64,000 nucleotides of DNA from Cylindrospermopsis curvispora GIHE-G1 (GTDB lineage Bacteria; Cyanobacteriota; Cyanobacteriia; Cyanobacteriales; Nostocaceae), in assembly GCF_014489415.1 (NCBI RefSeq), contig NZ_CP060822.1:2031501-2095500 (forward strand). Direction: 5' to 3'. Of this stretch, positions 50,145-60,359 are shown piece by piece (position 1 is the first letter of the stretch; every line of letters begins with the position of its first letter). The notes beneath the pieces were generated by a model. It saw only the letters and a list, made by a program, of their open reading frames with translations, made no database searches and was not told the origin of the DNA. A program made the translations under genes and the position numbers.

Positions 50145-51332
50145 TTAGAAATCTTCATCGTATCTATCTCGCATCATTTTAGGATCAGGGGCAAAAGCTA
50201 ACCACAAAGGGAACTGTAACAGTCCTAAACTGACCTGCTCTTCAGAATCATCAATAATAATCAAAGGCATTTGATTAGACTTAATTAGTCTATCCGCCTT
50301 TTGGGCTAAAGCGGTAGCTGCTTCAAATAATACCACACCTCTGTCCGGACCAAAATCAGAACGACCAATACCCAAACAATCTTGTAAACCCCTGCGCCAT
50401 TCCCCTAACCTTTCGGGACTATTCGCTAAAATTAGCGTACGCAGGCGATCGCCATATAACTTGTGTAAAATTGACACAGCTGCGGAGGAAATCAAAACAT
50501 TTTGCAGACGACTACTCATGGTTTGTAAAGCACCACGTCCACCCAGGGTAAAAAACCAGTTAGAGACTCGTTCCACATGAACGGGTTCAAAAGTGCGTCT
50601 TAGTTGCCATGGGGGACCATAATAGTCCGGTTGACTACGATACTGTTCTAATAATCGGTTAATCTGTTTTGTTGTTTCCTGAAACTGTTGTTGAGCGAAC
50701 TGCACACTAACAGACTGCACCGCATTGGATTTAACCTCTTTCGGAAAATCCTGCTTAACTTCCCTAGTTACCGATTTAATTTTTTCTGGAATAAGAGGTA
50801 ATTGTTCTGCTGCGGTTACCAAATCCTGTAAACTCCCTGTGAGGTAATCCTTAAAACCCTGCACCCGAATTGCTAGATCCTGGGAAGTACCCGCAAAAGT
50901 TGTGCGCATTTCATTTTTAATGCGTTCTTGTCTCCGTTCCAACTGCTCCACGGATATTTGTAGGCTTTGTTTACGTTGTTCTAAAATAGCTAAAGACTCC
51001 TCAACTATTTTAGAAAGAGCCTTTTGGGTCTCCGATACTTGACCTTGAAGCGTAATATAAGTAACCTGTAGTTGGGAGATTTCCGTTTTCAGTGCAGTTT
51101 CAGTAGCTTGTAAATCAGCTAACCGTTGTGTTGTAACTGCATACAAAGAGTTAAGATGGGCGTCTGAATCCACTGCTGGATTGAAATAGGATGCAGTAGC
51201 TGTGAGCATGGAGGGATTATCCGCTGTTTGAAGGGTAGCGGGTGTTTCCGATGGTGGAGGGGTTGACGGAATTGTTGCTTCCTCCCGTCCGTCATCCATC
51301 GGTTTTGCAGTTGAAGATTCCTCTTGGTTCAT
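50145..51332 (-). CDS. DUF3086 coiled-coil protein
   Basis: A 395-residue soluble protein with a disordered start (Pro/Thr-rich to about 50), a long coiled coil (about 60-150), and a conserved C-terminal half: PPWQLRRTFEPVHVERVSNW, LTAL-free RGALQTMSSRLQNVLISSAA, and MPLIIIDDSEEQVSLGLLQF. I recognise it as cyanobacterial DUF3086. Function unknown. Upstream of plsY on the same strand. Confidence 0.85.
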   Translation of the reverse strand: MNQEESSTAKPMDDGREEATIPSTPPPSETPATLQTADNPSMLTATASYFNPAVDSDAHLNSLYAVTTQRLADLQATETALKTEISQLQVTYITLQGQVSETQKALSKIVEESLAILEQRKQSLQISVEQLERRQERIKNEMRTTFAGTSQDLAIRVQGFKDYLTGSLQDLVTAAEQLPLIPEKIKSVTREVKQDFPKEVKSNAVQSVSVQFAQQQFQETTKQINRLLEQYRSQPDYYGPPWQLRRTFEPVHVERVSNWFFTLGGRGALQTMSSRLQNVLISSAAVSILHKLYGDRLRTLILANSPERLGEWRRGLQDCLGIGRSDFGPDRGVVLFEAATALAQKADRLIKSNQMPLIIIDDSEEQVSLGLLQFPLWLAFAPDPKMMRDRYDEDF

Positions 51333-51446
51333 AAAAAATAGCCTAATTCCATATTACCATCTTGACATACTCCCGAACCAACAAAGTGACCTTAGTGGAA
51401 CAGAGATCCGCATTACCATTGACACAGAAAATTTTTCAAAAAATAC

Positions 51447-51477
51447 TTGACAGCACCCCGGAGGTAACTGCTATAGT
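51447..51477 (+). promoter_or_regulatory. Promoter of tRNA-Gln
   Basis: TTGACA at 51447-51452 and TATAGT at 51472-51477, 19 bp apart, with a TG one base before the -10 box. The tRNA starts 17 bp after the -10. Confidence 0.6.
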
Positions 51478-51493
51478 AGTAGGGTGAAATTGA

Positions 51494-51565
51494 TGGGGCG
51501 TAGCCAAGCGGTAAGGCAGCGGGTTTTGGTCCCGCCATCCCTAGGTTCGAATCCTAGCGCCCCAG
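51494..51565 (+). tRNA. trnQ: tRNA-Gln (UUG)
   Basis: A 72-nt cloverleaf. The acceptor TGGGGCG pairs with CGCCCCA, the discriminator is G, and CCA is not encoded. The anticodon stem is GCGGG/CCCGC with loop TTTTGGT, giving anticodon TTG. The T arm has GGTTCGAATCC-type sequence. It stands alone between the divergent DUF3086 gene and the membrane protein gene. Confidence 0.95.
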
Positions 51566-51665
51566 TTCTATAGCTATCACCTTGGTATTTTATTTAGTTG
51601 GTATGAGGTGCTAGAATAAATGGCACATGGGATGGTTCCTTAATGGAATAAAATAGGAGGCGAGA

Positions 51666-52943
51666 ATGATACCTAATCCCGCTATTATGGGGGCCATAGA
51701 AAAACTCGGCTACCGTGTTACTATAGGTGATGTGGCTAGCAGATCTGGATTGGGTCTTGCTGAAGCGAATGCAGCACTGTTGGTTTTAGCTGCTGACGCA
51801 GGTGGGCATTTACAAGTAGCAGACACAGGAGACATTGTTTATCAATTTCCACAGAATTTTAGAACAATTTTAAGAAACAAGTATGTGCAATTGCGCTTAC
51901 AGGAGTGGTGGGCAAAGATTTGGCAGGTGCTGTTTTATATAATTAGGATTTCTTTCGGTATTTTACTGATTGCTTCAATAGTTATCATTACCTTAACTAT
52001 AATTATCATTATTACTGCCAGCAGCTCCAATCGGGATGAAGACAATAGAGATGGAGGGTTTAGGGGATTTGATGTCTTCTTTTTTCCAGATTTGTTTTGG
52101 TATTTTAGTCCCAATTATTATAGTCAAGAAAGACAAATAGAAAGAAAAGAAAATCGAGGTAATGGGGAACTAAACTTTTTAGAAGCAGTATTTTCCTTTT
52201 TATTTGGCGATGGTAATCCTAACAGCAAATTAGAGGAAAGACGTTGGCAGCAAATTGGCACTGTAATTACTAATAATCAAGGAGCAGTAGTTGCTGAACA
52301 AATTGCCCCTTATTTGGATAATTTAGGGGAAAAATACCAACAGGAATATGAAGATTATATGTTACCAGTTTTGGTCAGATATAATGGTAAACCTCAGGTA
52401 AGTCCGGACGGACAAATTGTCTATTATTTTCCTGAACTACAGGTAAAAGCCAGCGAAAAACAAGATCAGCCAGTAGAATTATTCCTAGAAGAGAAACCAT
52501 GGCAATTTAGTGCTGCTAATTCTGGACAAATTATGATGAGTGCTGGGTTGGGAGCGTTAAATCTTGTGGGAGCTTTAGTCCTAGGTAATTTACTAACTCA
52601 GACAGTTGGTTTGGAAACAGGGGGACTAGTAGGTTTTGTGCAAAGTATTTATTGGTTATTGTTGAGTTATGGAATTGGCTTTTTAGGGATACCCTTGGGA
52701 CGTTATTTTTGGATTCAATCACGCAACCAAAAAATTGCCAGTCGCAACCGGGAGCGTTTAGAGCGAGTAAGAGTTCTCGCAGACCCTAGTGAAAGTTTAC
52801 AAAAGAAAATAGACTTCACCCGTAACTTTGCCCAAGAAACAGTTATTGGTAAGGAAAATGTAATTTATGGTACTGATAGAGATCTGCTAGAACAAGAGTT
52901 TGAGCTTATTCTTCCTCCCCCTAAGAAACAGGACGAAGAATAG
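51666..52943 (+). CDS. Conserved membrane protein, function unknown
   Basis: A 425-residue protein I cannot name. The first 75 residues look like a winged-helix-type domain (GDVASRSGLGLAEANAALLV, DIVYQFPQNF). A strong membrane helix follows at about 90-118 (IRISFGILLIASIVIITLTI), then a polar linker, a second helix-turn-like segment (GAVVAEQIAPYLDN), and a C-terminal membrane pair (ALNLVGALVLGNLL and the stretch to GIGFLGIPLGRYFW). Such a cyanobacterial/plastid protein is likely, but no function is shown. AGGAGG precedes the ATG. Confidence 0.8.
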   Translation: MIPNPAIMGAIEKLGYRVTIGDVASRSGLGLAEANAALLVLAADAGGHLQVADTGDIVYQFPQNFRTILRNKYVQLRLQEWWAKIWQVLFYIIRISFGILLIASIVIITLTIIIIITASSSNRDEDNRDGGFRGFDVFFFPDLFWYFSPNYYSQERQIERKENRGNGELNFLEAVFSFLFGDGNPNSKLEERRWQQIGTVITNNQGAVVAEQIAPYLDNLGEKYQQEYEDYMLPVLVRYNGKPQVSPDGQIVYYFPELQVKASEKQDQPVELFLEEKPWQFSAANSGQIMMSAGLGALNLVGALVLGNLLTQTVGLETGGLVGFVQSIYWLLLSYGIGFLGIPLGRYFWIQSRNQKIASRNRERLERVRVLADPSESLQKKIDFTRNFAQETVIGKENVIYGTDRDLLEQEFELILPPPKKQDEE

Positions 52944-52965
52944 CTCAATCTCAGCTTAGTTCCAT

Positions 52966-53089
52966 TAAGTAGGGAGGCACAATTTCACAATTATTTGTAG
53001 GATGGATTAGCGGTGGCGTAACCCGTGCGGGTGTTGGGTTTCATACTTCAACCCAACCTACGTTCATCTTATATTTACCCACCTACTTA
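52966..53089 (+). repeat. MITE-like element, copy 3
   Basis: 124 bp with TAAGTAGG/CCTACTTA ends and the same interior as copy 1 (AGGGAGGCACAA, TTATTTGTAGGAT, CAACCCAACCTACGTTCAT), plus a short internal repeat of CACAATT. It fills the gap between the convergent membrane-protein gene and ileS. Confidence 0.85.
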
Positions 53090-53096
53090 GACAGGT

Positions 53097-55988
53097 CTAA
53101 AACTCACCCGCTAGGGATAAAACACATCTCTCACACAACAGGGGATGGTCCGAAGACTCTCCCACACGGGTGGAATAATTCCAACACCTATCGCATTTCT
53201 CTCCCTCCGCATTTACCACCCCTATTGTCCAATTTTCCGTGGTTGTTGTATATTGCAATTGGGACAGTTGGGTTAAATCCTCTAGGATTTCTACTTGTGA
53301 TACTATGAGCAGGTATCTCAGTTCATCTACTCCATTCTCCCTATCCGGGTTGAAATGGAAGTCCTTGATAGTTTGAGATAGGGGTGAATGGGAATTGGCA
53401 AGGTGAACTAATATTTTGGCTTCTAAGGAGGAACCAATCCTTTTTTCCATCCGCACCTGCTCTAAGACCTTATTAACATCTGTGCGCAGCATCCGCAAAG
53501 TATGCCATTTCTTTTCCAATTCGGGACTTTTCCACTGGGGATCAACCTTTACCCACCCAGCTTGAAAGACTGATTTCTCACTCCTGGAATAGGGAATAAA
53601 TTGCCAAATATCTTCCGCAGTATGACACAACACTGGAGCGATCGCCCTGACTAGGTTTTCCAGGGCTATGTGTAGGATTGTTTGACAACTGCGTCTTCTA
53701 AAACTATCAGCTGCGCTAATATATAGTCTATCCTTGGCAATGTCTAAATAAAAGTTAGACAGGTCTACAACGCAAAAATTCTGAACTGTTTGGAAAAATC
53801 GGAAAAATTGAAAGGTTTCAAAGGCTGATGTTACTTCGCTAAACACCTCGTACATGCGATGCAACATGTACCTATCTAGTTCAGGCAATTTTTCTAGGGG
53901 GACGGCATTTTTTTCCGGGTCAAAGTCATGTAGACTACCCAATAAAAATCTTGCCGTATTACGGATTTTATTCCTGATGTCAGCTAGTTGCTTGATGATA
54001 TTACCCCCCAAGCGAACATCTCCCGAATAATCAACGGAGGAAACCCACAAGCGTAGAACATCTGCACCGTAGGCGGGGTCTTTTTTCTGATCCTTACCAC
54101 CGTTAATGATAATTTGTGGATCTACTACGTTACCAATTGATTTACTCATTTTTCTTCCTTGTTCATCAAGGACAAATCCATGGGTCAATACGGTTTTATA
54201 GGGTGCAATGCCATTTACTGCTACGCTGGTTAACAGGGAAGACTGGAACCAACCCCGATGCTGATCGGAACCCTCCAAATACATATCAACGGGATAGGTT
54301 AGTTCCTGTCGCTGATTTGCCACAGCTGCCCAGGAAGAACCAGAGTCGAACCACACATCCATGGTGTCCATACCCCGGCGATATTTATGTCCATTGCTAC
54401 GATAAGGTTCTGGTAAAAGGTCTTCAATTTCCAATTCCCACCAAGCATCAGAACCTCGCTGGGCAATAATAGCTTGAACGTGATTAATTGTGTCCTCGTT
54501 CAGCAACACCTCCCCCGTTTCTTGGTCGTAGAATACGGGAATAGGAAGACCCCAAGCCCGTTGACGAGAAATACACCAGTCCGATCGCTCTGCTACCATG
54601 GGGGTAATGCGGTTTTCCCCTTGGGGAGGAATCCACCTCACCGAAGCGATCGCTTTTAAAGCATCCTCTCTAAACCCATGAACAGAAGCAAACCACTGTT
54701 CTGTAGCTCGGAAGATGGTTGGTTTATTAGTACGCCAGTCATAGGGATATTTATGTTGATAAGGTTCTTCTTTTAGCAAAGAACCTGCTTGTGCAAGAGC
54801 ATCAATAATTGCTTGGTTACCTTCCCCTAGGACATTCAATCCAGCAAATTTACCAGCATCTTGAGTAAAATTACCGTTTTCATCTACGGGGGCAAGGATT
54901 GGTAAGCCATAACGCTGTCCCACGATGTAATCTTCTTGACCATGACCGGGAGCTGTATGTACCAGGCCCGTACCGGAATCGGTAGTAATATAATCACCAC
55001 CAATAAGCACAGGACTTTCCCGGTTAAACAGGGGATGACTGTAGATAGTATGTTCTAGATCCTCACCAGAAAAACTCACCTGCAATCTCAAATCCACATT
55101 GAGAATGGTGGTCAACCGGGGAACTAAATCAGTGGCCACAATCAGATATTTGTGGTGGAAAAGGGAAGTTTCATTAGGTAAAACTTCTACCACCGCATAA
55201 TTTAATGACCCATTGACTGCGATGGCTAAATTGCCAGGTATGGTCCAGGGAGTAGTTGTCCACACAGCTAGTGCCAAATCGGGCATAAATGGTGCCAGAA
55301 CTGATTTTAGCTTTTCACAAACCTTAACCACTGGAAAGACGGTGTAAATGCTTCTAGAAACGTGTCCTTCTGGATATTCTAATTCAGCCTCTGCCAAAGC
55401 GGTTTTAGAGCTAGGACTCCAATGTACAGGCTTGAGACCCCGGTAGATATATCCTTTTAAGTACATTCTGCCAAATACACCAATTTGGGCAGCTTCATAC
55501 TCTGGCTGTAGGGTTAAATAGGGATGATCCCAATCACCCCATATCCCATAGCGTTTAAAACTATTCCGTTGTTCATTAACCGCTGCTAAAGCAAAATCTT
55601 TTGCTTTTTGACGTAACTGTAGGGGGGTGAGATTTTGCCGTTCTGGGGACTTCATAGCTTGCAGGACTTTCAATTCAATTGGCAGTCCGTGACAATCCCA
55701 CCCAGCCACGTATCTAACTTTACGACCCTGTAGTAACTGGTAACGGTTAATAATATCTTTGAGAATCTTGTTTAAAGCGTGACCAATATGCAATGAGCCA
55801 TTGGCATAGGGAGGTCCATCATGAAGTATAAATAGTTCGCCCGGGTTTTCTTGGGACAAGCGCGAGTAAATGTTATTTTCCGCCCAAAATGTTTGGATTT
55901 CTGGCTCACGTTTTATTGCGTTTGCCCGCATATCAAAATCAGTTTGGGGGAGATTAACGGTGTCCTTGTATTTTCCAGTTTCGGTCAC
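53097..55988 (-). CDS. ileS: Isoleucyl-tRNA synthetase
   Basis: A 963-residue class I synthetase with editing domain. The HIGH motif is HIGHALNK (in YANGSLHIGHALNKIL), the KMSKS motif is GRKMSKSIGNV, the editing region has the CP1 block TTTPWTIPGNLAIAV, and the C-terminal zinc-binding part has CDRCW and CERC. The size is normal. Alone on the minus strand; an 84-bp gap separates it from cysW upstream, and a MITE-like repeat lies 7 bp past the stop. Confidence 0.97.
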   Translation of the reverse strand: MTETGKYKDTVNLPQTDFDMRANAIKREPEIQTFWAENNIYSRLSQENPGELFILHDGPPYANGSLHIGHALNKILKDIINRYQLLQGRKVRYVAGWDCHGLPIELKVLQAMKSPERQNLTPLQLRQKAKDFALAAVNEQRNSFKRYGIWGDWDHPYLTLQPEYEAAQIGVFGRMYLKGYIYRGLKPVHWSPSSKTALAEAELEYPEGHVSRSIYTVFPVVKVCEKLKSVLAPFMPDLALAVWTTTPWTIPGNLAIAVNGSLNYAVVEVLPNETSLFHHKYLIVATDLVPRLTTILNVDLRLQVSFSGEDLEHTIYSHPLFNRESPVLIGGDYITTDSGTGLVHTAPGHGQEDYIVGQRYGLPILAPVDENGNFTQDAGKFAGLNVLGEGNQAIIDALAQAGSLLKEEPYQHKYPYDWRTNKPTIFRATEQWFASVHGFREDALKAIASVRWIPPQGENRITPMVAERSDWCISRQRAWGLPIPVFYDQETGEVLLNEDTINHVQAIIAQRGSDAWWELEIEDLLPEPYRSNGHKYRRGMDTMDVWFDSGSSWAAVANQRQELTYPVDMYLEGSDQHRGWFQSSLLTSVAVNGIAPYKTVLTHGFVLDEQGRKMSKSIGNVVDPQIIINGGKDQKKDPAYGADVLRLWVSSVDYSGDVRLGGNIIKQLADIRNKIRNTARFLLGSLHDFDPEKNAVPLEKLPELDRYMLHRMYEVFSEVTSAFETFQFFRFFQTVQNFCVVDLSNFYLDIAKDRLYISAADSFRRRSCQTILHIALENLVRAIAPVLCHTAEDIWQFIPYSRSEKSVFQAGWVKVDPQWKSPELEKKWHTLRMLRTDVNKVLEQVRMEKRIGSSLEAKILVHLANSHSPLSQTIKDFHFNPDRENGVDELRYLLIVSQVEILEDLTQLSQLQYTTTTENWTIGVVNAEGEKCDRCWNYSTRVGESSDHPLLCERCVLSLAGEF

Positions 55989-56072
55989 GGTTTCATGCCT
56001 ATATATTTGCTGTTATTTGGTTAATTATAGCCATCAACCGGGTGAAGGTGGGAAAGAAGGCCTATCCTGCAA

Positions 56073-56930
56073 TTAGTTTTCCCCATCATCCTTAACACGA
56101 GTTTTACGCTCTAAAATTTCTTTCAAGACCAAAGTAACAACTGCTAAAAGTGCTAACAAAACTGCTGCAGAAAAAGCTGCTTCTGTTTCATACTGTTTAT
56201 AGGCATCTTCTACAAACAAAGGTAAACTTTGGGTCGTATTAGCGATGTTTCCAGATACTACGGAAACCGCCCCAAATTCCCCCATGGATCTGGCATTCGT
56301 TAAGATTAAACCATACAGTAAACCCCAGCGAATACTAGGTAGTGTAACACGCCAAAATGTTTGCCATTCATTAGCTCCCAGGGTTTTTGCTGCTTCTTCC
56401 TGATCTTTACCAAACTCCTCCAATACTGGAATCACTTCTCTAGCAACAAATGGCATACTAACAAAACAAGTCGCTAGAACCATGCCAGGAAAGGCAAAGA
56501 TAATTTGAATATCATGGGATTGCAACCAACCTCCAAACCATCCCTGTCTCCCGTATAGCAAAACAATCATTAGACCCGCTACTACGGGGGAAATGGAAAA
56601 GGGAAGGTCAATAATACTTAAAACTATTGCACGTCCAGGAAATTTATGCCGTGCGATCGCCCAAGCTGCACATAAACCAAATACCGCGTTAATAGGTACG
56701 GCAATTACTGCTAACAAGAGAGTTAACCAGGCCGCATGAAGAAAGTCTGTTTTGGTTAAGTTATCCCAGAAAGGTCCAACACCTTTAATAAAGGCTTGAA
56801 CAAAAACATTAAGAGCTGGAATGTACTGTACCAGAAATAAATAACTAACTGCTATGGCAATTAAAACAGATGGTACCCAATTTTGCTGTTTTTGATATTG
56901 TGATTTTTGTCGTGATTTATTTGTTGTCAT
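56073..56930 (-). CDS. cysW: Sulfate ABC transporter permease CysW
   Basis: A 285-residue inner-membrane permease with six helices. The EAA-loop for ATPase docking is [20 protein letters not shown], and [19 protein letters not shown] is typical of CysW. It overlaps cysT by 14 bp, so translation is coupled. Together they form the channel for sulfate. The matching ATPase CysA is not in this window. Confidence 0.93.
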   Translation of the reverse strand: MTTNKSRQKSQYQKQQNWVPSVLIAIAVSYLFLVQYIPALNVFVQAFIKGVGPFWDNLTKTDFLHAAWLTLLLAVIAVPINAVFGLCAAWAIARHKFPGRAIVLSIIDLPFSISPVVAGLMIVLLYGRQGWFGGWLQSHDIQIIFAFPGMVLATCFVSMPFVAREVIPVLEEFGKDQEEAAKTLGANEWQTFWRVTLPSIRWGLLYGLILTNARSMGEFGAVSVVSGNIANTTQSLPLFVEDAYKQYETEAAFSAAVLLALLAVVTLVLKEILERKTRVKDDGEN

Positions 56931-57792
56931 ATCTTCTTGCCCAAGCCTGTAATAAATTAATTCCCACCAATAAAACCAGGGAAATCAGCAGTAAAACCAC
57001 CCCTATTACTGTTGCACCTGAATAATCATATTGTTCCAATCTTTGGAAAATCAATACTGGTGCAATTAAGTCTTGAAATGGTGTGTTAGAAGAAATAATC
57101 ACTGTGGAGCCATATTCACCCACAGCACGGGAAAAACCTAAAGCCACTCCGGTTAAAATTGTCGGTAATAGGGGTGGCAAAATCACTTTCATAAATGTCT
57201 GCCATGGGGAAGCGCCCAAACTCCACGCAGCTTCTTCCACATCCTTTTCCATTTCTTGCAATACAGGTTGTACAGTTCGCACCACAAAAGGCAAGGATAT
57301 AAATACCATTGCTACACCTACACCTAACCGAGTAAAAGAAACTTTAATTCCCCAAGGTGCCAATAAAGAGCCCAACCAGCCATTATCACTGTAAACAGTC
57401 GCTAAGGTTAAACCAGCTACTGAAGTGGGTAAGGCAAAGGGTAAATCTACGGTGGCATCCACAATTCGTTTTAAGGGAAAATCATACCTGACCAGAACCC
57501 AGGCTACTAGGGTTCCAAACACCCCATTAACCGCCGCCGCTAAAAGAGAAGTAATAAAAGTCACATTATATGTGGCTAAAGCTATTTCACTGGTAGCAAT
57601 TTGCCAAAACTTTGTTGGTGGTTCCGTACCAGCTTTGAGAAACATAGCCAAAACGGGTAAAAATAACATGACTAACAGGTAAAAAATAGTAATTCGCCAT
57701 GTCCAAGATAAACGAGTCGCGCTATTTAACAATGTTCTGGCAAAACCTGGTCTTTTGGAGTTGCTCACATTTGTGGGTGTGGATAAGGTCAT
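56917..57792 (-). CDS. cysT: Sulfate ABC transporter permease CysT
   Basis: A 291-residue permease paralogous to CysW. The EAA loop is [20 protein letters not shown], and [20 protein letters not shown] and [18 protein letters not shown] are CysT-type blocks. The ATG at 57792 is 25 bp after the sbpA stop. Confidence 0.93.
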   Translation of the reverse strand: MTLSTPTNVSNSKRPGFARTLLNSATRLSWTWRITIFYLLVMLFLPVLAMFLKAGTEPPTKFWQIATSEIALATYNVTFITSLLAAAVNGVFGTLVAWVLVRYDFPLKRIVDATVDLPFALPTSVAGLTLATVYSDNGWLGSLLAPWGIKVSFTRLGVGVAMVFISLPFVVRTVQPVLQEMEKDVEEAAWSLGASPWQTFMKVILPPLLPTILTGVALGFSRAVGEYGSTVIISSNTPFQDLIAPVLIFQRLEQYDYSGATVIGVVLLLISLVLLVGINLLQAWARRYDNK

Positions 57793-57817
57793 AATTCTAA
57801 ATTCATAATTGATTCAA

Positions 57818-58894
57818 CTATTTGCCCTGCGCTTGAATCTGATCAAATAGGGCACCATCATCAAAAAACTTTTTCTGCACACTATCCCAACCACCTAAGT
57901 CTTTTACCGTACTCAAGGTCTTAACGGGGGGATACTTATCTACAAAGGGTTTAGTTTTTGCTACCCTATTATTTACCGGACGAAAACCAACTTTGGCAAA
58001 TTCCTCTTGAGCTTGGGGAGTAAACAAGAACTGAACAAAAGCCTCCACCACTTCCCTATTATTATGTTTATCAACGTTCTTATCTACAACCGCAATGGGA
58101 TTATCAATGGAAATATTCACATCCGGAACTGTGTAATTTACCTTCACTCCATTTTCCTGTGCCAAAATTATCTCATTTTCATAGTTAATTAAAGCATCCC
58201 CTTGACCTTGTTTAAAGAAAGCATCCGTGGATTCCCTTGCATCTTTTGTTAATATAGGAACATTTTTATATACCTGGCTAACAAATTCTTTGGCCTTGGC
58301 TTCATCACCACCAGTTCTAATCACTGAGTTCCACAGGGTCAGGAAGTTCCAACGTGCTACCCCGGATGTTTTAGGATCGGCAGTAATTAGTTTGACATCT
58401 TCTCTGGATAGGTCAGCCCAGGTATTAATATTTTTAGGATTGCCCCCACGGGTCACCAAAGCAGCTACAGATTGGGAAACTATGGCATTATTTGGAGCCT
58501 CTTTTTCCCAATCTGGTTGAATTAAACCTGCTTTTTCAATCTTTTTAGTATCCAAACCCAAAGCTAAGTGCACAACATCAGCAGGTAAACCATCAATTAC
58601 AGCACGAGTTTGTGAACCTGAACCACCATAGCTTTGTTTAAATATCACCCTTTGCCCATGCTCTTCTTGCCATTTTTCCACAAATTTGGGAATAATCGCT
58701 TCATGGGCGGTCTTTGTCACGGCGAAGGACACTAAAGTGATTTCCACATCTTTCTTACTAGAGGAATTAGTTCCCCTATCTCCACAACCACCAACCACCA
58801 AACCTAAAAATATACCCATTAAGCAAGGTGAAATAAAACTCTTGGTCGATTTTAGGCGCGGTATATTTATGGGCAATCTACAACCCCAACCCAT
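57818..58894 (-). CDS. sbpA: Sulfate-binding lipoprotein SbpA
   Basis: A 358-residue periplasmic sulfate-binding protein. A signal sequence ends in the lipobox VVGGC (Cys37), so it is a lipoprotein. The mature part begins VEITLVSFAVTKTAHEAIIP and has KQSYGGSGSQTRAVIDGLPA, the sulfate-binding loop, and PKTSGVARWNFLTLW. The ATG at 58894 has a strong AAGGAG 7 nt before it. First gene of sbpA-cysT-cysW. Confidence 0.93.
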   Translation of the reverse strand: MGWGCRLPINIPRLKSTKSFISPCLMGIFLGLVVGGCGDRGTNSSSKKDVEITLVSFAVTKTAHEAIIPKFVEKWQEEHGQRVIFKQSYGGSGSQTRAVIDGLPADVVHLALGLDTKKIEKAGLIQPDWEKEAPNNAIVSQSVAALVTRGGNPKNINTWADLSREDVKLITADPKTSGVARWNFLTLWNSVIRTGGDEAKAKEFVSQVYKNVPILTKDARESTDAFFKQGQGDALINYENEIILAQENGVKVNYTVPDVNISIDNPIAVVDKNVDKHNNREVVEAFVQFLFTPQAQEEFAKVGFRPVNNRVAKTKPFVDKYPPVKTLSTVKDLGGWDSVQKKFFDDGALFDQIQAQGK

Positions 58895-59203
58895 TTGTTT
58901 TCTCCTTAGTACTTTTAAAGATCCGGGAAAGAGTAAAAAACTTGACTTTGACGATAGAGAATGAGGTGATTTTAGCAGATTTAGGATACAAGTTACTAAC
59001 CACAGGGAAAAAATTATTAGATAATTATTACTTATGCAAAACCTACAAACTATGATTTAATTAAATACACCGACTATACGATAGATATTAGGAGTTTTAC
59101 TCGTTGATTTTGAATGTGGGATTTGATAGAGTCCAACTAGTAGACTAATTACAAATTGTCTATCAACTTATGGTGGATTACAACAATCACAGGAAAAGTT
59201 ACC
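58895..59203. other. 309-bp divergent promoter region of two sulfate-binding genes
   Basis: Non-coding and AT-rich. It must hold promoters for sbpA (minus) and the second sulfate-binding gene (plus). A palindromic TTTAATTAAA-like word lies near 59060. A GTAN7TAC near 59141 is one base short of an NtcA site. A sulfur regulator site (CysR-type) is likely, but none is recognised. Confidence 0.5.
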
Positions 59204-60274
59204 ATGTTTATCAAAAATAGAGCGGTTTTAAAAACTACCAATACTGTATTGGCAGTTGTTTTAGGTGTTAGCACCGTAGTACCCGTATTAGCGGGAAGTA
59301 CGGATAAAAGCGCACATCAAAACAAGCTAATTAGCCAGAAACCCAAAAACGTGGAGATTACCCTAGTAAGTTATGCAGTTACAAAAGCCGCTTACAGTAA
59401 AATTATTCCCGAGTTCGTAGCCAAGTGGAAAAGGGAAAAAGGTCAAGATGTAATCATCAAAGAAAGTTATGGTGGTTCCGGTAGTCAAACTCGTGCGGTG
59501 ATTGATGGATTACAAGCAGATGTAGTAGCATTAGCACTAGCACTGGACACTAAGAGAATAGAAAAAGCAGGTTTAATTAACCCAGGGTGGGAAAAGGAAG
59601 CACCTAATAACTCTATAGTTACCCGTTCAGTTGTAGCCATAGAAACACGAGCAGGAAATCCTAAAGGTATTAACACTTGGACAGATCTAATTAAACCAGG
59701 AGTAAAAATAGTCACAGCTAATCCCAAAACATCCGGAGGGGCAAGATGGAACTTTTTAGCTTTGTGGGGTTCAGTGACTCGAAATGGAGGTAATGAAAAA
59801 CAAGCCCTAGACTTTGTGCAGAAGGTGTTCAAAAACGTAGTAGTATTACCCAAAGACGCTAGAGAAGCAAGTGACGCATTTTATAAAAAGAATCAGGGAG
59901 ATGCACTACTGAATTATGAAAACGAACTAATTTTAGCAGCACAACAGGGTAAAGCAGATACAACCTACGCAGTGCCAGCAACGAATATTTCTATAGAGGG
60001 TCCTGTGACTGTAGTGGATCGAATTGTGGATAGGCGGGGTACTCGTGAAGTTGCGGAAGCATTTGTGGAATTTTTATTTACGCCACAAGCACAAAGGGAA
60101 TTTGCCAAAGTTGGATTTAGACCAGTTAATTCCACAGTAGCCAAAGAGGTAGCCGGTAAATTTCCCAGAATTGTTAAGCTTTATACAGTTGCCAATTTAG
60201 GTGGTTGGGATGCAGTGCAGAAGAAATTCTTTGACGATGGTGCCATATTTGATAGAATCCAGTCTGCAAGATAA
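59204..60274 (+). CDS. Second sulfate-binding protein
   Basis: A 356-residue sulfate-binding protein paralogous to SbpA (shares KESYGGSGSQTRAVIDGL, PKTSGGARWNFLALWG and LGGWDAVQKKFFDDGAIFD). A signal peptide is present (TVLAVVLGVSTVVPVLAG) with Ala-type cleavage and no lipobox Cys, unlike SbpA. ATG 59204 follows AGGAAAAG and is preferred to 59156. It is divergent from sbpA, so the two may be controlled together. Confidence 0.9.
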   Translation: MFIKNRAVLKTTNTVLAVVLGVSTVVPVLAGSTDKSAHQNKLISQKPKNVEITLVSYAVTKAAYSKIIPEFVAKWKREKGQDVIIKESYGGSGSQTRAVIDGLQADVVALALALDTKRIEKAGLINPGWEKEAPNNSIVTRSVVAIETRAGNPKGINTWTDLIKPGVKIVTANPKTSGGARWNFLALWGSVTRNGGNEKQALDFVQKVFKNVVVLPKDAREASDAFYKKNQGDALLNYENELILAAQQGKADTTYAVPATNISIEGPVTVVDRIVDRRGTREVAEAFVEFLFTPQAQREFAKVGFRPVNSTVAKEVAGKFPRIVKLYTVANLGGWDAVQKKFFDDGAIFDRIQSAR

Positions 60275-60359
60275 TTATTAATGTTCATAGTTTTTTCCTC
60301 CCCCAATATCCCCCTAATTTTGATACCCTAGCTTAAACTGATTTGAGAAAGGTGCAAGA

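Noticed and set aside
59141-59153. NtcA-like site GTA-N7-TAC before the second sulfate-binding gene
   Set aside because: The spacer is 7 bp instead of 8, and no suitably placed -10 box follows.
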